Origin: Neofusicoccum parvum
Taxonomy: Eukaryota; Ascomycota; Dothideomycetes; Botryosphaeriales; Botryosphaeriaceae
DNA length: 64,000 nt
Assembly (NCBI GenBank): GCA_020912385.1
Contig: CP087223.1
Location: 248,001 to 312,000, forward strand
Direction: 5' to 3'
The notes under the pieces were generated by a model. That model did no database searches. It was not told the DNA's origin and saw only the letters and a program-made list of their open reading frames with translations. Position numbers and translations under genes: made by a program. Positions 10,870 through 21,689 of this stretch are shown here, in pieces. The first letter of the stretch is position 1, and the number at the start of each line of letters is the position of its first letter.

Positions 10870-11010
10870 AAGAAATATATAGCGTGCCATTGCGCCCCCT
10901 GTCCCGTGAAGACAAACCCGAGACGCGGTCGGCGTACGCATCTGCGAAGGTTCTCAGGCTCGTTGCCGGCGTCGAACAGGGCCAGGGGAACCGGGTCGAC
11001 AGCGCGATGT
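10870..11010 (-). pseudogene. Highly reducing polyketide synthase scrap (start of acyltransferase domain)
   Basis: The minus strand reads RPRLGFVFTGQGAQWHAI, the hallmark N-terminus of the PKS malonyl-CoA:ACP acyltransferase domain, preceded by a linker-like stretch. The ketosynthase before it and the GHSxGE active site after it are absent. Only the edge of the domain survives. It lies within 6 kb of the P450, desaturase, hydrolase and flavin monooxygenase, which suggests a former polyketide cluster. Confidence 0.78.
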
Positions 11011-11019
11011 CGTGCCTGG

Positions 11020-13735
11020 GGCTCGCAGGCTGTCGCGGGAGTCCTTGGTGAAGGCACTGCCGAAGACGGACGACGGACGACGGACGACGCCTTGCTACCC
11101 GTTATCCGGCCGAGCAGCAATCCGGCTGAGAGACGCCCTGGACAGCTTTTGCTTTCGTTCTTTTGAGGCTCTGAAGTGCTTCCGCGGACGTACCGTTTTC
11201 GAGCGCCTCGAACGGGCACTCAAGCTGTAGGCCCAGGGCTTCCAGTAATGAAGAGAATTTACGAATCAGCTTGGTCAGCCATCTCAATGCATTATCGGCG
11301 GACTTTAACTACTTATAATTAAAGTGCGACCTCGCGACATCCCAAGTGTATCAATGTCACGGTTTGTGACCACCATCACTGTAGTAAGCAAACGTAACGA
11401 TATGTCAAGGGCATTATTCGCCGTAGATGAGTGCTGGGCAGGGAGCCGTTTAGTTGGAATTCACTTTAAGTAGATACTCTACGTTTATATACTAGAATCA
11501 CCGTGTATTGGAGTGAGAAGGAGCAGATTTTCGTAGAAGAACCACGTCAGAAGGTCGTTTGTTTGCCCACTTTGCTGGCAAAATGATATGCAGGCGCTGC
11601 TACAACCCATCACCGTGGCTGCAAACTGGCTCCAGCCACTACCCGGTGCAGCAATCTGGGCAAACGATAGCTCTGTCGGAGAGGCGGAGACCAAGAGACA
11701 GAGAGGCCAGCCCAGGTGAAGACCAAGCAGATAAACTCACAGCGCAAGTTGTCGCCCGTAAAGAACTTGTGGAAACCCCGGGCAGAGAGATCAGCTGGGA
11801 GCTCAAGTGGCGGCAAATGGCAACGGAATTATGGCGAGATAAGGCGGACGCATCTCTCCCTACCCGCCTCACGCCTTCGAGAGTCTCTCCGAGGGCCAGA
11901 AGTCCAGCTGTTGCAACGGGTCGCATGGCAGCGACGTGGCTACTGTTGAGGTAGCGCTCGGCAAGTGCCTGGATAGTCACTAAAGGATGCAAGTGGGACG
12001 GCGCCCAAGTCCGAAGCTCGGCGCGAGCTGAAGCAGGAGCCAGGAGGGCTGGCATGTTGCTGGGGCAGGAGACTATGGAAACAGCATGTGTCGGAGGAGG
12101 AGTGGCCAGGCTCGGCCGGAAGACGGACGTGTAGCTGATAGATCCAAGGCCCAAGTCCAGAGACACGCCGGTGGACGATGCATTTGAATTGGCGTGGGGA
12201 ACATCTGGCGTGGCATTCCACATATGCTGGTCCCCCGTGTGCTCTCTGCAGGGCCCTCGCGCGGTAAGCAGGTGGAGCAGCAGACAGCGGCAGCAGACCC
12301 ACTGGGACTCGCTTGCAGCGGCAGCGTACTGGGAGAGCCCTGGCGCTCCGCGCGCCTGTAGCCTCGGCCGGGGCGGGTCAGAGGCGGGGGATGATAACGG
12401 CACTGAGCAGCCACACCCCGGGCCCGCGGGCCTCGCAGCGGGCGGTGGTCACACCTGAATTTGTGCTTACGGCGTAGCTCGCACGGCCTAGGCTTGCCGT
12501 TGTGGCAGAGCATGGTGCGGTGCGGTGCAGTGGTGAAGGCTCAGGCGCCCACTCGCCGGGTACGCTTCGAGTGAGCAGAAGCAAGGCTTAGTGAGTCGGT
12601 GATGGTAAAATGACCAGCAATAAAGGGCGAGAGAGGGAATGGCCGCACGCGGAGTTTGCACTCTGTACCCTACAATTACGCGTACTGCACAGAGAAAGGC
12701 TCAGAGCCATGTGCCGAAACCCAGCGGCACGCATCAGCCGCCCGCACATAAAGCACCACGCCCCCTCTGCCCTGCCTTGCTGTTTCTTGCAACAGCGGCC
12801 TGCGAGGACGAACATGTGACTTAGTGGAGAGCCTTTGGATCACTATTCCCTGCTTGTCACGAGAATTTCATCCAACATGGTCTTGGGTTAACGTGCTCAC
12901 TCCGACTTGCCACTTTGCCGAATGTTGTCCCTGTCTAAGCAACATACAAGTTACAGCAGTGAGAGAAGCTCAATTACGCCACATGTTATAATCACACGCC
13001 CGAGGTGTGCTCTTAGACCATTAGAATTCTGTAGGTTGACGGCAAAGAATTCTCTGCCACCGACTATCTGAAAGCCAACGCCGTCTGTTGCTGAAGGGTA
13101 ACTTGTCGATATACTAGACTGATATTAGCCCTACGACCATATATAAAATTAGAATAGGCTAAGTACATGTAAAAGCTACGTTTAAAAAGAACGTTAAGAG
13201 TATCTAGCGTAAGCTCGCTGGCTAAGAACACATGTATAGCATTACGCGTTGCTGCAATGCACAGACCTCTTTGGAAATTCTGTTGTTTTATCAGGTTACT
13301 TCGGAGAGGCAAGAAGTCAAAGCAGCCTAATCCGCCAAGGTCAGACATTGGCCACATAGATGCCGCGCTCTAGATTAATTGTGTTATGCAACTATCATTA
13401 ATGTCCCCCGCAACGCCGTCTAATTGCTCTGGCATCACGACCCCAGCAAAACCAATCCTTACGCTCTAGTGTCAGACACGTTAGTCCACGGCTAATATAT
13501 TAGAGAGTTTGCATCACAGTGTCCCTCTGCCTCCTTACTCCCAAACGCCTGCTCGCCACCAGGGCTGGTAGCGGCCGTGTGGCTCCAATTCCTGCACGAA
13601 AAGAAGCCCCTGGAGGTGTCTCTACCAGCGGCCATGTAGCAATGTTTTCAAATGCTCTAGCTATCGTTCCAGTTCTCTGAGCTGACCGTCTCCCCCTTCC
13701 CCCAGCTACATTGGCTTGTCTTGACAAAGGTTTTC
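11020..13735. other. 2.7-kb stretch without a recognised gene
   Basis: A 254-codon frame on the minus strand (11639-12403) and a 131-codon frame on the plus strand (11559-11954) overlap. Neither shows a domain I know, and both are rich in Ala, Ser and Arg, as chance frames in GC-rich DNA are. The stretch 13060-13360 is more AT-rich. I see no repeat with target duplications here. Confidence 0.4.
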
Positions 13736-14176
13736 ATGGCTCAGATCAGGCGGGCAGGCAGGCAGGCGGAGGAGTGGCACATCGAATGCATTGCGTATAG
13801 GCTACTCCCCGAATGGCATCCTCCTCGCCGTAGCCCGTACTCCTACGTGGAGTACAAGTCCGCAAAGAATAAATTTACCCGAATGATAGCAATGAATCAA
13901 GTTGTACCATCGATACTGATTTCGTTATGGAACCGATTCCAGCTCCGGAAGAGGGCTCGAGAAGATGATGAACGGTACACCGACCATGATCTAAGGGTAT
14001 ACGGCATTCTAGTTCTTGGTAAATACTTCAACGTCTGGGTCATAATGCCTGCCGTTTCATTGGAGAAGGTTCGGGAAGGCGTTACGGTAAAAAGACTGCG
14101 TAAGGATGACTTGATCACGACTTCCAGTGTGAAGCCTTTGTGCATACGGATCAATGAGATCCACCATGGGGCTTGA
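13736..14176 (+). CDS. Hypothetical fungal protein, possibly a C-terminal remnant
   Basis: This frame of about 147 codons starts at the ATG at 13736. Its composition is protein-like, with alternating hydrophobic stretches (YGILVLGKYFNVWVIM) and a charged segment (RKRAREDDERYTDHDLR). The tail RINEIHHGALERARREG vaguely recalls the ends of uncharacterised fungal proteins, but I cannot name a family. No intron is needed. It may be the last exon of a larger decayed gene because no catalytic or structural motif is complete. Confidence 0.42.
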   Translation: MAQIRRAGRQAEEWHIECIAYRLLPEWHPPRRSPYSYVEYKSAKNKFTRMIAMNQVVPSILISLWNRFQLRKRAREDDERYTDHDLRVYGILVLGKYFNVWVIMPAVSLEKVREGVTVKRLRKDDLITTSSVKPLCIRINEIHHGA

Positions 14177-14520
14177 ACGTGCACGCCGAGAAGGTGTAGG
14201 GGAATGTGCGTACCTACGCGGCCGCGAATGGCATGACACTGGGTCATGAAAGAGACGTTTAGTTGATTAAATGCGGGCTAAGACATATTTTCTTTTAGTC
14301 AGAGTGCAACTACTCCAAAATTATTACTTTACATGAGGCGAGGCATAAGAAGACATTGACCGAGGCCTCAGTTTCGAAGATTATCGACTTGGATCAGTGG
14401 GCCAAATTTGAACAAAGCCAGCATGCCTTCGCACACCCCACAACAACCAGCATTGCCAAAGCACCACCTCGCCGCACACCGAAGAGGCAAGCCAACCAAG
14501 CAAGCCCACCGCAGCAACAG

Positions 14521-15864
14521 CTACCTCTCCACCTCCAGGCGGCCCCACACCAGCACAACCCCCGCCTCCGCGTAGCCCGGCCGCAACCGCTCCAACACCT
14601 CCTCCCCCACCTGCGCCCCCCCGTCCGCCTCCCGCAGCACCTCCACGCGCCGCATCCGCCGCCACCCGCCGCCGCGGCACCGCTCCCCCACCGCGCGCAG
14701 GTACTCGGCGCACCCCGCCGGCGCCCCCACCACCCGCAGCACCTCCACGCTGCCCGGCACCTCGGCGACCAGCACGGCCGCGCGCGGTCCGCCGTCTCCG
14801 TCGCCGTCCCCGACCAACAGCGCCCCCGCGACCTCGAGCACGCGCAGCCGCGGCAGCGGGCCCGCGGCGGCGAAGCGCATGGGCGGCAAGCAACAGCGGT
14901 CGCCGAGCTCGGCGTTGAAGGCGGTCCACTGGGCGAGGTCGAGCGAGAGGTGCTCGAGCGACGGGGCGTGGCGGCGCAGGATGGCGGCGAGGGCGGCGGG
15001 GGGGAAGCGGGCGTTGGAGGGGCCCATGTGGATGGCGAGCGAGGAGAGGGCGGCGCAGCGGGCGGCGAGGGTGGCGACGTCGTCGCGCCAGGTGCTGGTG
15101 TTGTGGAGGGTGAGGTGCGAGAGGGGGGAGGGAGGGGGTGGGGCGGGCCAGGGGGAGGGGTAGGGGTCGTGGCCGAGGTTGGTGATGTGGAGGTGGCGGA
15201 GCGAGGGGAGGGTGAGGGCGGTGTTGAGCAGGGTGCGAGGGAGGGTTAGGCCGGTGTTGATGATGGAGAGGGAGGTGAGGGCGGCGAGAGGGGTGGGAGT
15301 CGCGGAGGAGGGGTGCGGAGGGGACTGGGCGCGGATGGCGGCGTGGAATAGCGCGGACAGGTGCGTTGTCTCGGATGGGTGGTCGACGTCGACGGCGAGG
15401 GCGCGGAGGTTGTGGCATAATAGGAGGAGCAGCGTGGCTTCTGCGTGTTCGTCGCCGTCCTTTAGCGCGTCGAGAAAGCGCTCGTGGCTATCGATGGGCA
15501 GCGGCCGCGCAGCGGCTACCAATTCGTCCACGTGTTCTGCGGGCGGCAGTTTCGGGGGATCAAAAGGAGCTTCGCTCATGTCGACACGTCTCACTGCGGC
15601 TGCGAGATCTGGACGGCGGACGAGCGTACGGAGGAGCCTCCGGAGGCCATCTTGGCCGTGGGTGTGGCTGTAGGCATTGTAAATCCGGGGTTCGGTCAGC
15701 CGGCGGAAGCGCTTGGACACCATGTTTAAGCTGAGAAGTGCCGGAAATCCGTCAATCTCATTGTCGTCCTTGGCTGCACCGTGGAAACCAGGTCCTTCGG
15801 GCGACGGATCAATGTAGTTGAGTACATCGTCGAGAAGCTCATCTGGAAGGTCGTTGAGGCTCAT
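14521..15864 (-). CDS. F-box domain protein
   Basis: This is an intronless 447-residue protein. The N-terminus LNDLPDELLDDVLNYID is an F-box, followed by the typical second helix (LLSLNMVSKRFRRLTEP) ending near residue 58. F-box proteins bind Skp1 and present substrates to SCF ubiquitin ligases. The rest is rich in Leu and Ala with periodic segments (LRHLHITNLG, LSSLAIHMG, LEHLSLDLA) that look like degenerate leucine-rich repeats for substrate binding. The coding region is very GC-rich, which creates long open frames on the opposite strand that I regard as artefacts. The start ATG at 15864 directly precedes the F-box. Confidence 0.88.
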   Translation of the reverse strand: MSLNDLPDELLDDVLNYIDPSPEGPGFHGAAKDDNEIDGFPALLSLNMVSKRFRRLTEPRIYNAYSHTHGQDGLRRLLRTLVRRPDLAAAVRRVDMSEAPFDPPKLPPAEHVDELVAAARPLPIDSHERFLDALKDGDEHAEATLLLLLCHNLRALAVDVDHPSETTHLSALFHAAIRAQSPPHPSSATPTPLAALTSLSIINTGLTLPRTLLNTALTLPSLRHLHITNLGHDPYPSPWPAPPPPSPLSHLTLHNTSTWRDDVATLAARCAALSSLAIHMGPSNARFPPAALAAILRRHAPSLEHLSLDLAQWTAFNAELGDRCCLPPMRFAAAGPLPRLRVLEVAGALLVGDGDGDGGPRAAVLVAEVPGSVEVLRVVGAPAGCAEYLRAVGERCRGGGWRRMRRVEVLREADGGAQVGEEVLERLRPGYAEAGVVLVWGRLEVER

Positions 15865-16636
15865 TTTGCCGGAGTGCGTCCTGATTCAAGAGATTCTATT
15901 GCTGAACGATGTGCCGCTGAACCTGCAGTGTGTTTGTTGACAGTACAAGGGTGCTTTATACAGGTCAGTGGCACGTGCGGCCTCAGCCCCCGAGCTGCTG
16001 CCTGGAGTTACTCAGCCACTCAGCTACATGGCCTCCTGCCCACCGGGATGTCACAAACAGTGGAGGGTTTTGAGAAGTGATTAGCAATTCTTCGAATTTT
16101 GTTTTAAGCATACAGCTGAACAAAGGAGCAGTTCTTTGGGAATAGAGGCAAGAACATAACCTGAACCCGCTATTGCTCACCGCCTCTTACCTAGCCTTCT
16201 TCCGATAGTAAAACACGTTATCGAATCACTCAGTCATGAGGCCAAGTCACCGGGAAAGAGTTGAGGGCGATGGATCAGTTCAGAGCCAATAGTTGTTAGA
16301 GCGTGTGAGTTCTGAGTTACAAGGCGCCGACTTAGAGTGCTAGTAGGGTTGGGCCGCGGCGTCGCCCGGTGCGGAGTGCTGGGAGCTGGGCGTGTGAGAC
16401 GGCTGGTAGCGGCAGATCGGGCTTGAGACTACCTGGCCTCGGTCAGAACAGCGGGTATCCATCAGATATACCATGGACGTTAGTATGGCTGCGCACTGAG
16501 GAAGTCGTGCCAGACGACGGGTGGTGGGCTGGTGTCTGATAATGGTAGCAAGGTCGATGGGCGATGACTGTGTAGATAATAGCAGTAACAGGGAGCACGT
16601 TAGGGTTAACCTGGATGATTGAAAGCTCCTACATAA
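15865..16636. other. Intergenic, no recognised feature
   Basis: It contains the presumed F-box promoter just right of 15864. Beyond that I see no gene or repeat. Confidence 0.4.
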
Positions 16637-17770
16637 TCACTTGGGCAGGTCCAGTGTTGGGTAAGCGCCGCCCAACACGACCTCTACGACTTCTCTCAGC
16701 TTGGTAGACACCATGTCCTGCAATTCAGTCACAGCCCAGTCCTTGACTTCCACCTTCCAGCTAAGCATCTTATCTTGCAAAAGCTCACCGGAGGCTGCAG
16801 CTGCATCATAGATTGCCCTCTCTTCCCAATCATCCATCTGGCTCCCAAAGTGTTCCTTAAGCCTCCGGAATACGCGGTCTTCGATTGGCAAGGTCGAGCT
16901 TTGAAGGGCATCGAGATAAGTACGCAGATGGCGTATATCCGAGTTGAAGCCGTCAAGGAGCGAGCCATCCTCTGTGGGACTGCCTACTGCTGCCTGGATG
17001 GCCATTTGGCTAAGAAGCGTGGCAACTTCGTTTTCCAAGCTGGACAGTTTCTCGAGCTACACCCCACTTTCGATGCGCCCTTCCAGCAGCGATGTGCTCT
17101 TCACTGTATTCTTCGGCGGCAGCGATGTTCCATTCGGACTTGGGGCCGGCCCTGGAAGTAGTTGGTATACGGCAGAGCAAGAGGGTGAGGATGGAACGGA
17201 GTGAGTAGCAAGATTTGGACTTACGTTTCTCAGAGCGACATACCCCACCCCTCGAACCGTATGATGGAGGGGCTTGTAGGGCAAAGCGGGACAAGAGCGG
17301 GCCCATGTCTTCGCCCCCATGGCCACGGTAGAGCATGCTAAGGGAGTAATCGTTGTCATTCACCTGCAGATCGCCAACATTTCCGCATACCTGATCTAAA
17401 ACGATACTCGAAGATTGTGTTTTTGGGAGGTAGATGGTAAGATCCGAAGATAGAGCGAGGGAGGCCAGAGCTTCGAGTACTTTGCCGGACGCCTCAGATT
17501 GCGGGGTGACATCCTTGATACCAGCCGGGCCAACAATTGTCACGGGTCGTTTGAGGAGCAGTCGGACGGACAGCACGCCAGCAGGAGAGGTGCACTCGGC
17601 TATTTAGCAATGAAAGTGTGGACGCCGAGATTGGTTATTTCGCTGTCATCCAGATGGCAATTTTCGACCCGGGGTGCACAAATAGAAACAGGCCACTCAG
17701 GCCGGGCGATGGAAGCATGGGATCATAGCGCAGGTAGCTACAATTGCATTAGCCATGTACAAGCATACAG
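16637..17770 (-). pseudogene. Unnamed fungal family, copy 1, inactivated
   Basis: The conserved core reads KRPVTIVGPAGIKDVTP, VLEALASLALSSDLTIYLP and NDYSLSMLYRGHGGEDMG, matching the copies at 55.5 kb, 54 kb, 27.6 kb and 22 kb. An intron at about 17152-17226 is followed by a coiled-coil exon containing EVKDWAVTELQDMVSTKL. The N-terminal part (about 17590-17770) survives only as pieces in shifted frames, for example GLFLFVHPG. A TAG at 17057-17059 breaks the coiled coil where CAG would keep it open, a C-to-T change. Its function is unknown. The architecture is a beta-rich N-terminal module followed by a C-terminal coiled coil. Confidence 0.7.
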
Positions 17771-17804
17771 GGAGAATAGATGCCCTCAACGCGCTTGCTC
17801 GACG

Positions 17805-18180
17805 CGCAGAGATTCCCACCCGCCCAGGCTTTCGGATGTTGAAGTCGCGAGCAGCCTTGGCTCGATGCATCCAAGACTGGCGCCGGTATTGCAGCCATGA
17901 CCCGTTGGAAGCGCCGACGCACGCAACGGCGACCGACTAGCGGCCCCTACAGACCCTCAGCTCCGTTTCGGAAGCCAAGTGCACGAAGCATGGCCTGCTG
18001 GCGCTGTCAGATACGCACCCAGTGCGGAATCAGCGCGCACGGCACGGCAACGCCGCGTATCTCAGCGGCGTCCCTACCGGTCTCGGTGGCTGCGTGTGCG
18101 CCGCTACCTACCCCGACCACCCTCCGGGCTTGTGCTGGAAATGCGAGCAGCCCTGGCTCGATGCAGTGCTGGGAAGCAGT
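17805..18180 (+). repeat. Two-box divergent tract, copy A
   Basis: Box 1 (about 17815-17870) carries CCCACCCGCCCAGGCTTT and GAGCAGCCTTGGCTC. Box 2 (about 18108-18163) carries CACCCTCCGGGCTT and GAGCAGCCCTGGCTCG. Between them lies a conserved stretch with CCCCTACAGACCCT and AAGTGCACGAAGC. It sits just upstream of family copy 1 and points away from it. Similar tracts lie at 28.35, 54.5 and 55.35 kb. Confidence 0.75.
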
Positions 18181-18501
18181 TATACGGGGACTCACGGCCG
18201 TGCTGGAATGGGATAGCAAGTCAAAGGCGATGGGTGGATGGCGTTGCGAGACAGAACAGGTGGTGGAGGTGGAGGCGTGGAACGTGTCGGGGAATGCAGA
18301 GGGCGAGATTGGGGCTGAGTGAGCACGTGACATGGCGCACGCGCGGGAAACGTACGTTTATTCGCCAGACCGACAACGCGCTCTCAAACCTCGATGCAAC
18401 TCGAACGGAAGGCGGTTTGAAGAACGGCTGAAACGGCCAGCCGGGCCGCGAAATTTATTCTCGAGCACGGAGGCGGCGAGGCCTTTGCGAAGCGCGGAGC
18501 G

Positions 18502-18565
18502 GTTGAAATGGTGAGGCGTTGAAATGGTGAGGCGTTGAAATGGTGAGGCGTTGAAATGGTGAGGC
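18502..18565 (+). repeat. Tandem repeat, four 16-bp units
   Basis: Four perfect copies of GTTGAAATGGTGAGGC stand head to tail, followed by a partial unit. Confidence 0.95.
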
Positions 18566-19079
18566 GAGGTCACGGGGACTGATTACGTGGCCGGTTTCCC
18601 CCTACGGCAGAGGAAAACACGCGCCACCTCGATCCGCAACCTCACCACACCACCTCTGCACTGCCATCGCACAGCATCGAGCATCGTCCGCGAAGCGTCC
18701 CACCCGAGGCACCCGCTGATCCCGAGCTGGCCAGCCTACCAGGTCCCACCCGTCATCCACAAGCGTTGTCGGAGGGCCTGGGGCCAGTCTACGGCATCCC
18801 TGGTGCCTTCGTGCGGACGCGACGTGAACGTGCCCGCATCTGTGGAAGAGGCAAGGCTGCTCTGGTGATGAGGCCTGGGAGGGTAGGGCTTGGTAACGTC
18901 ACATCCGCTCGCCCTGCTTGCACGTGTGGATGCTGACCCCCGCCTTCTGCCGCCGAACAATGGCGTCCAGCGCCCGTCCCGTCGCTCTCAAGTCGCCCGC
19001 CATTGGCCGATGGATGCGTGCCGACGGCGAAACGAAACACCTCGCCAGCATGCAAGGTGGTGGTCGACGTCCGTTTCTC
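18566..19079. other. Gap before family fragment
   Basis: There is no recognisable gene. Frames on both strands are short and overlapping. Confidence 0.35.
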
Positions 19080-19232
19080 AGGTACACCGGCGAGCAGGTT
19101 GATGACGGGTTACTCGATGTAAAATGCGAGGTGCAGGAGTTTGTTGAGGAGCATCTGGAGGAAGTTGCGGTCAATTTGAAAGAGAAGATCAATCAAGCCT
19201 CGATTCTGATCGACTTCGATGATGACGACTGA
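19080..19232 (+). pseudogene. Unnamed fungal family, C-terminal fragment only
   Basis: The plus strand encodes LLDVKCEVQEFVEEHLEEVA and ends ILIDFDDDD. This aligns with the C-terminal heptad region of the family (MLVDIKHEMQDWSREELRVV at 56.3 kb; EVKDWAVTELQDMV at 16.7 kb). No N-terminal module precedes it, so this is a remnant. Confidence 0.6.
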
Positions 19233-19469
19233 TTTCATAATAATGCGACTGATTTAATGATGATACGACTGATTTCTGATGTGTCTGTTAACCATCTGAA
19301 ATAGTAATGCATCGTTCCATCATGCCACCATCGCTCCTCTCGCCGTCGCTACTTCTCTTATCCTCTACCGCGGCGGATTACCCGTAGGCTGGTAGCACCT
19401 ACACGCAACGCGGCAAGTCAGCAAGGACGCGGCAAGAGAGAAGTAGAAAGAAGAGCCCAGCGCGACGCG

Positions 19470-19535
19470 CTATTTCCCGCCCACCCAGGCTTTCTGCCTT
19501 GGTCCGGAGCAGCCTTGGCTCCCTTCGGAGGACAA
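19470..19535 (+). repeat. Single divergent-tract box, copy F
   Basis: This stretch has CCCGCCCACCCAGGCTTTC followed by GGAGCAGCCTTGGCTCC, the same box as at 17815, 28355 and 54490. It lies about 170 bp upstream of the HNH gene. Confidence 0.65.
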
Positions 19536-19700
19536 CGAGTTCTGTCCCCGCGCGTCTTCGCCGGCGACGAGATCTGGGAAAGCCAGTAGCGCTGACGGCG
19601 ACGGCGCACAGCCAGTCGATTACCCTCCGCTCCACAACTCCACGCCACAACTCCATGCCACACACATTCCTCGGCCCGGCCGCTCCGCACACGCCGTCGC

Positions 19701-21021
19701 ATGGCGCATCCAGCCCGGTGGCCCACTCTACGCACCGCCTACTCCCCCCTCTCCAGCCACCCTGACGGCGACGCCCAAGCCTCAGCCGATCCGTCCCACC
19801 GCATCCTCGTCCGCCACCCTCACTACGCCCCCAGCGCGAGCCTGCTGCTCCTCCTCCACGCCCCCGACCACCCAGACGGCGGCATCCACCATGAGGCCTT
19901 GCGCCTCTGGTGCGCCGCCATCGCCGACAACCGCTTTGACGGCTGCTTGAGCGACACCAGAGACGGCCCGGAGACCGACACGCCGCGCGACCACGTCCTG
20001 CGCTGCCGCGAATACTTCTTCCTCGTGCCCGGCTCTTCCCTGGAGCATCCATACCCTGTAGTGCCCGCCTTCTCGCACTGGCGCTTCCCGACCGAACTCC
20101 CGAGCGACTGGCGTGCCCTGCCCATCGCGGGCGAACGTCTTGCGCCCGCGCGCTCCAGCGCCTCGGGCCATATCTTGGAGAGAGATGTGTCGTGCCGCTT
20201 CAGCGGAAGCTGCAAAGGGGTGCAGGCGGCGCACATCGTGCCCCGTGGCGAGCTGCTGTGGTTCAAGCGCAACGAAATGGACACGCGCATTCTCGACGTG
20301 CCAGGCCCTCGACGATGTGACAAACCGGTTTCTTCTCCGCGCCGATCTGCACAACGTCTTCGATCAGCCCCGGCTTGTCATCGCATCAAAGCGGCGGCCG
20401 GCTGAGCTGGGCTCTTCTCTGTCACCGTCGTCCCTCGCCATCCACGTCCTTGCGCCGTCCGAGGAGCTTGTCCGGCTGTATCACAACGTGGACTTGAAGG
20501 ACCTTCGCGGCGTGGCGCCTGAATTCCTCTTTGCGCGGTTCGTGTGGTCTGTGTTCCCGCAAGTCCAGACCTTTGTTGCCAGAGGAGTCAGGCGCCGTCT
20601 GAGGATCTACAGGGAAGATGGGGCGAGCGAGACAGCTTGGTTCTCTGGGGACGAGTGCAGCGCTCTCAGCATACCGCCGCCACGCCCTCGATCAGCCAGT
20701 CCCAAGCGGCTGAGGAAGCGCTCCATCTCTGACTCTGATCCGGCTGACCAGGGGCCAAGTCACAAGCGTCGCGCGACAGATTCAAGCCGCCCTTGCAAGC
20801 AACCCTTGTTCTCACCACCCTCAGATCCTTCAACCCCACTGACCCATATTGAAAGCTTACGACACGACGCTCTCAAGCGGGAGCGTGCCGCATCTAGCGT
20901 TGAGAATCTCGTGGAGGAAGATACCAAGTGGCGTGACGAAGCAATCGGCCGCACCCTTTCGCACGAGGAGGCCATCCGGCTGTACGAACTATGGGGACTC
21001 GAAGTGCGGCGAGAAGGATGA
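19701..21021 (+). CDS. HNH nuclease-domain protein, with one frameshift
   Basis: Frame one (from the ATG at 19701) carries an N-terminal module followed by CRFSGSCKGVQAAHIVPR, the first half of a fungal HNH domain with its AAH. Near 20295-20310 the frame changes, and the second half continues as DDVTNRFLLRADLHNVFDQ with L-H-x-x-F-D. The tail has a basic low-complexity stretch (SASPKRLRKRSISDSD), possibly nuclear, and ends LYELWGLEVRREG. HNH proteins are metal-dependent nucleases; members of this fungal group are common but poorly studied. There is no room for an intron at the break, so it is either a one-base indel that kills the gene or a sequence error. Confidence 0.72.
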
Positions 21022-21064
21022 TTGGTACAACGGGTCCAGTACCCTGTTCCACCATCCTCGTGTC

Positions 21065-21361
21065 ATGGTTCTCCAGCAGCAACAACCTACGCAGCTGCTC
21101 GTGCTGACGGGCGCCTGCGATGGCGGCAATGGCGGCGATGAAGACGACAACCAAAACTCTAAGGCACGGTTTGTCGACCGCGACTGGATGCTGCTAGACA
21201 CGCTCGCCTTCCAGTTGGACGTGGCCGCCAGCGTTAACGCAGACGCCGATGACAAGCTTGACGAGATGCTAACCAATTTCATGGACGAGGTGCGCGGCTC
21301 GGCTCAGGACGCGTGCCCGGAGCTACTGGAGATACGGCTGGACGAGCCTGTGGAAGTGTAA
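21065..21361 (+). CDS. Short acidic open frame, uncertain
   Basis: The 98 codons begin with MVLQQQQPTQLLVLTG and end with a helical, acidic segment (KLDEMLTNFMDEVRG). It directly follows the HNH gene in another frame. It could be a last exon of that gene or a C-terminal scrap of the coiled-coil family next door. I recognise no domain. Confidence 0.28.
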   Translation: MVLQQQQPTQLLVLTGACDGGNGGDEDDNQNSKARFVDRDWMLLDTLAFQLDVAASVNADADDKLDEMLTNFMDEVRGSAQDACPELLEIRLDEPVEV

Positions 21362-21689
21362 TTGACCAAAGCGGTTTAGACAGTGAGTTGATGCAATTGA
21401 TTTCTGTTGGTGGCAGGCGAGAACCTGGTGCGCGTGCAACACCATCATCACCTGCCCGCGTTTGAGCGCCTTTCGCCAAGCGAGCAACGCGGTGTGCTGG
21501 AGAGAATGCTCCACAAGGGCAGGGCCATCTTCGATTAGTACCGTGACCACCGCCGCCTCGTCCTCTCCATCACGACCGTTGCTGTTCTTCAGGGTCACGT
21601 CTCTCGTGCCCCATCGGAGGTGCGTGGCCCTTCTCGAGAGTAAGGGCTGCTACCTTGCAGATTCCAATGCCGACCGTTTTGCAGCGACA

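Noticed and set aside
11639..12403. 254-codon minus-strand frame as a gene
   Set aside because: No domain, no neighbours that support it, overlapping frames on the other strand, and Ala/Ser/Arg-rich composition. Kept only as a note in the gap entry.
14356..15418. Long frames on both strands overlapping the F-box gene
   Set aside because: They consist of simple Arg/Pro/His- or Gly/Ala/Arg-rich sequence, typical shadows of a very GC-rich gene.
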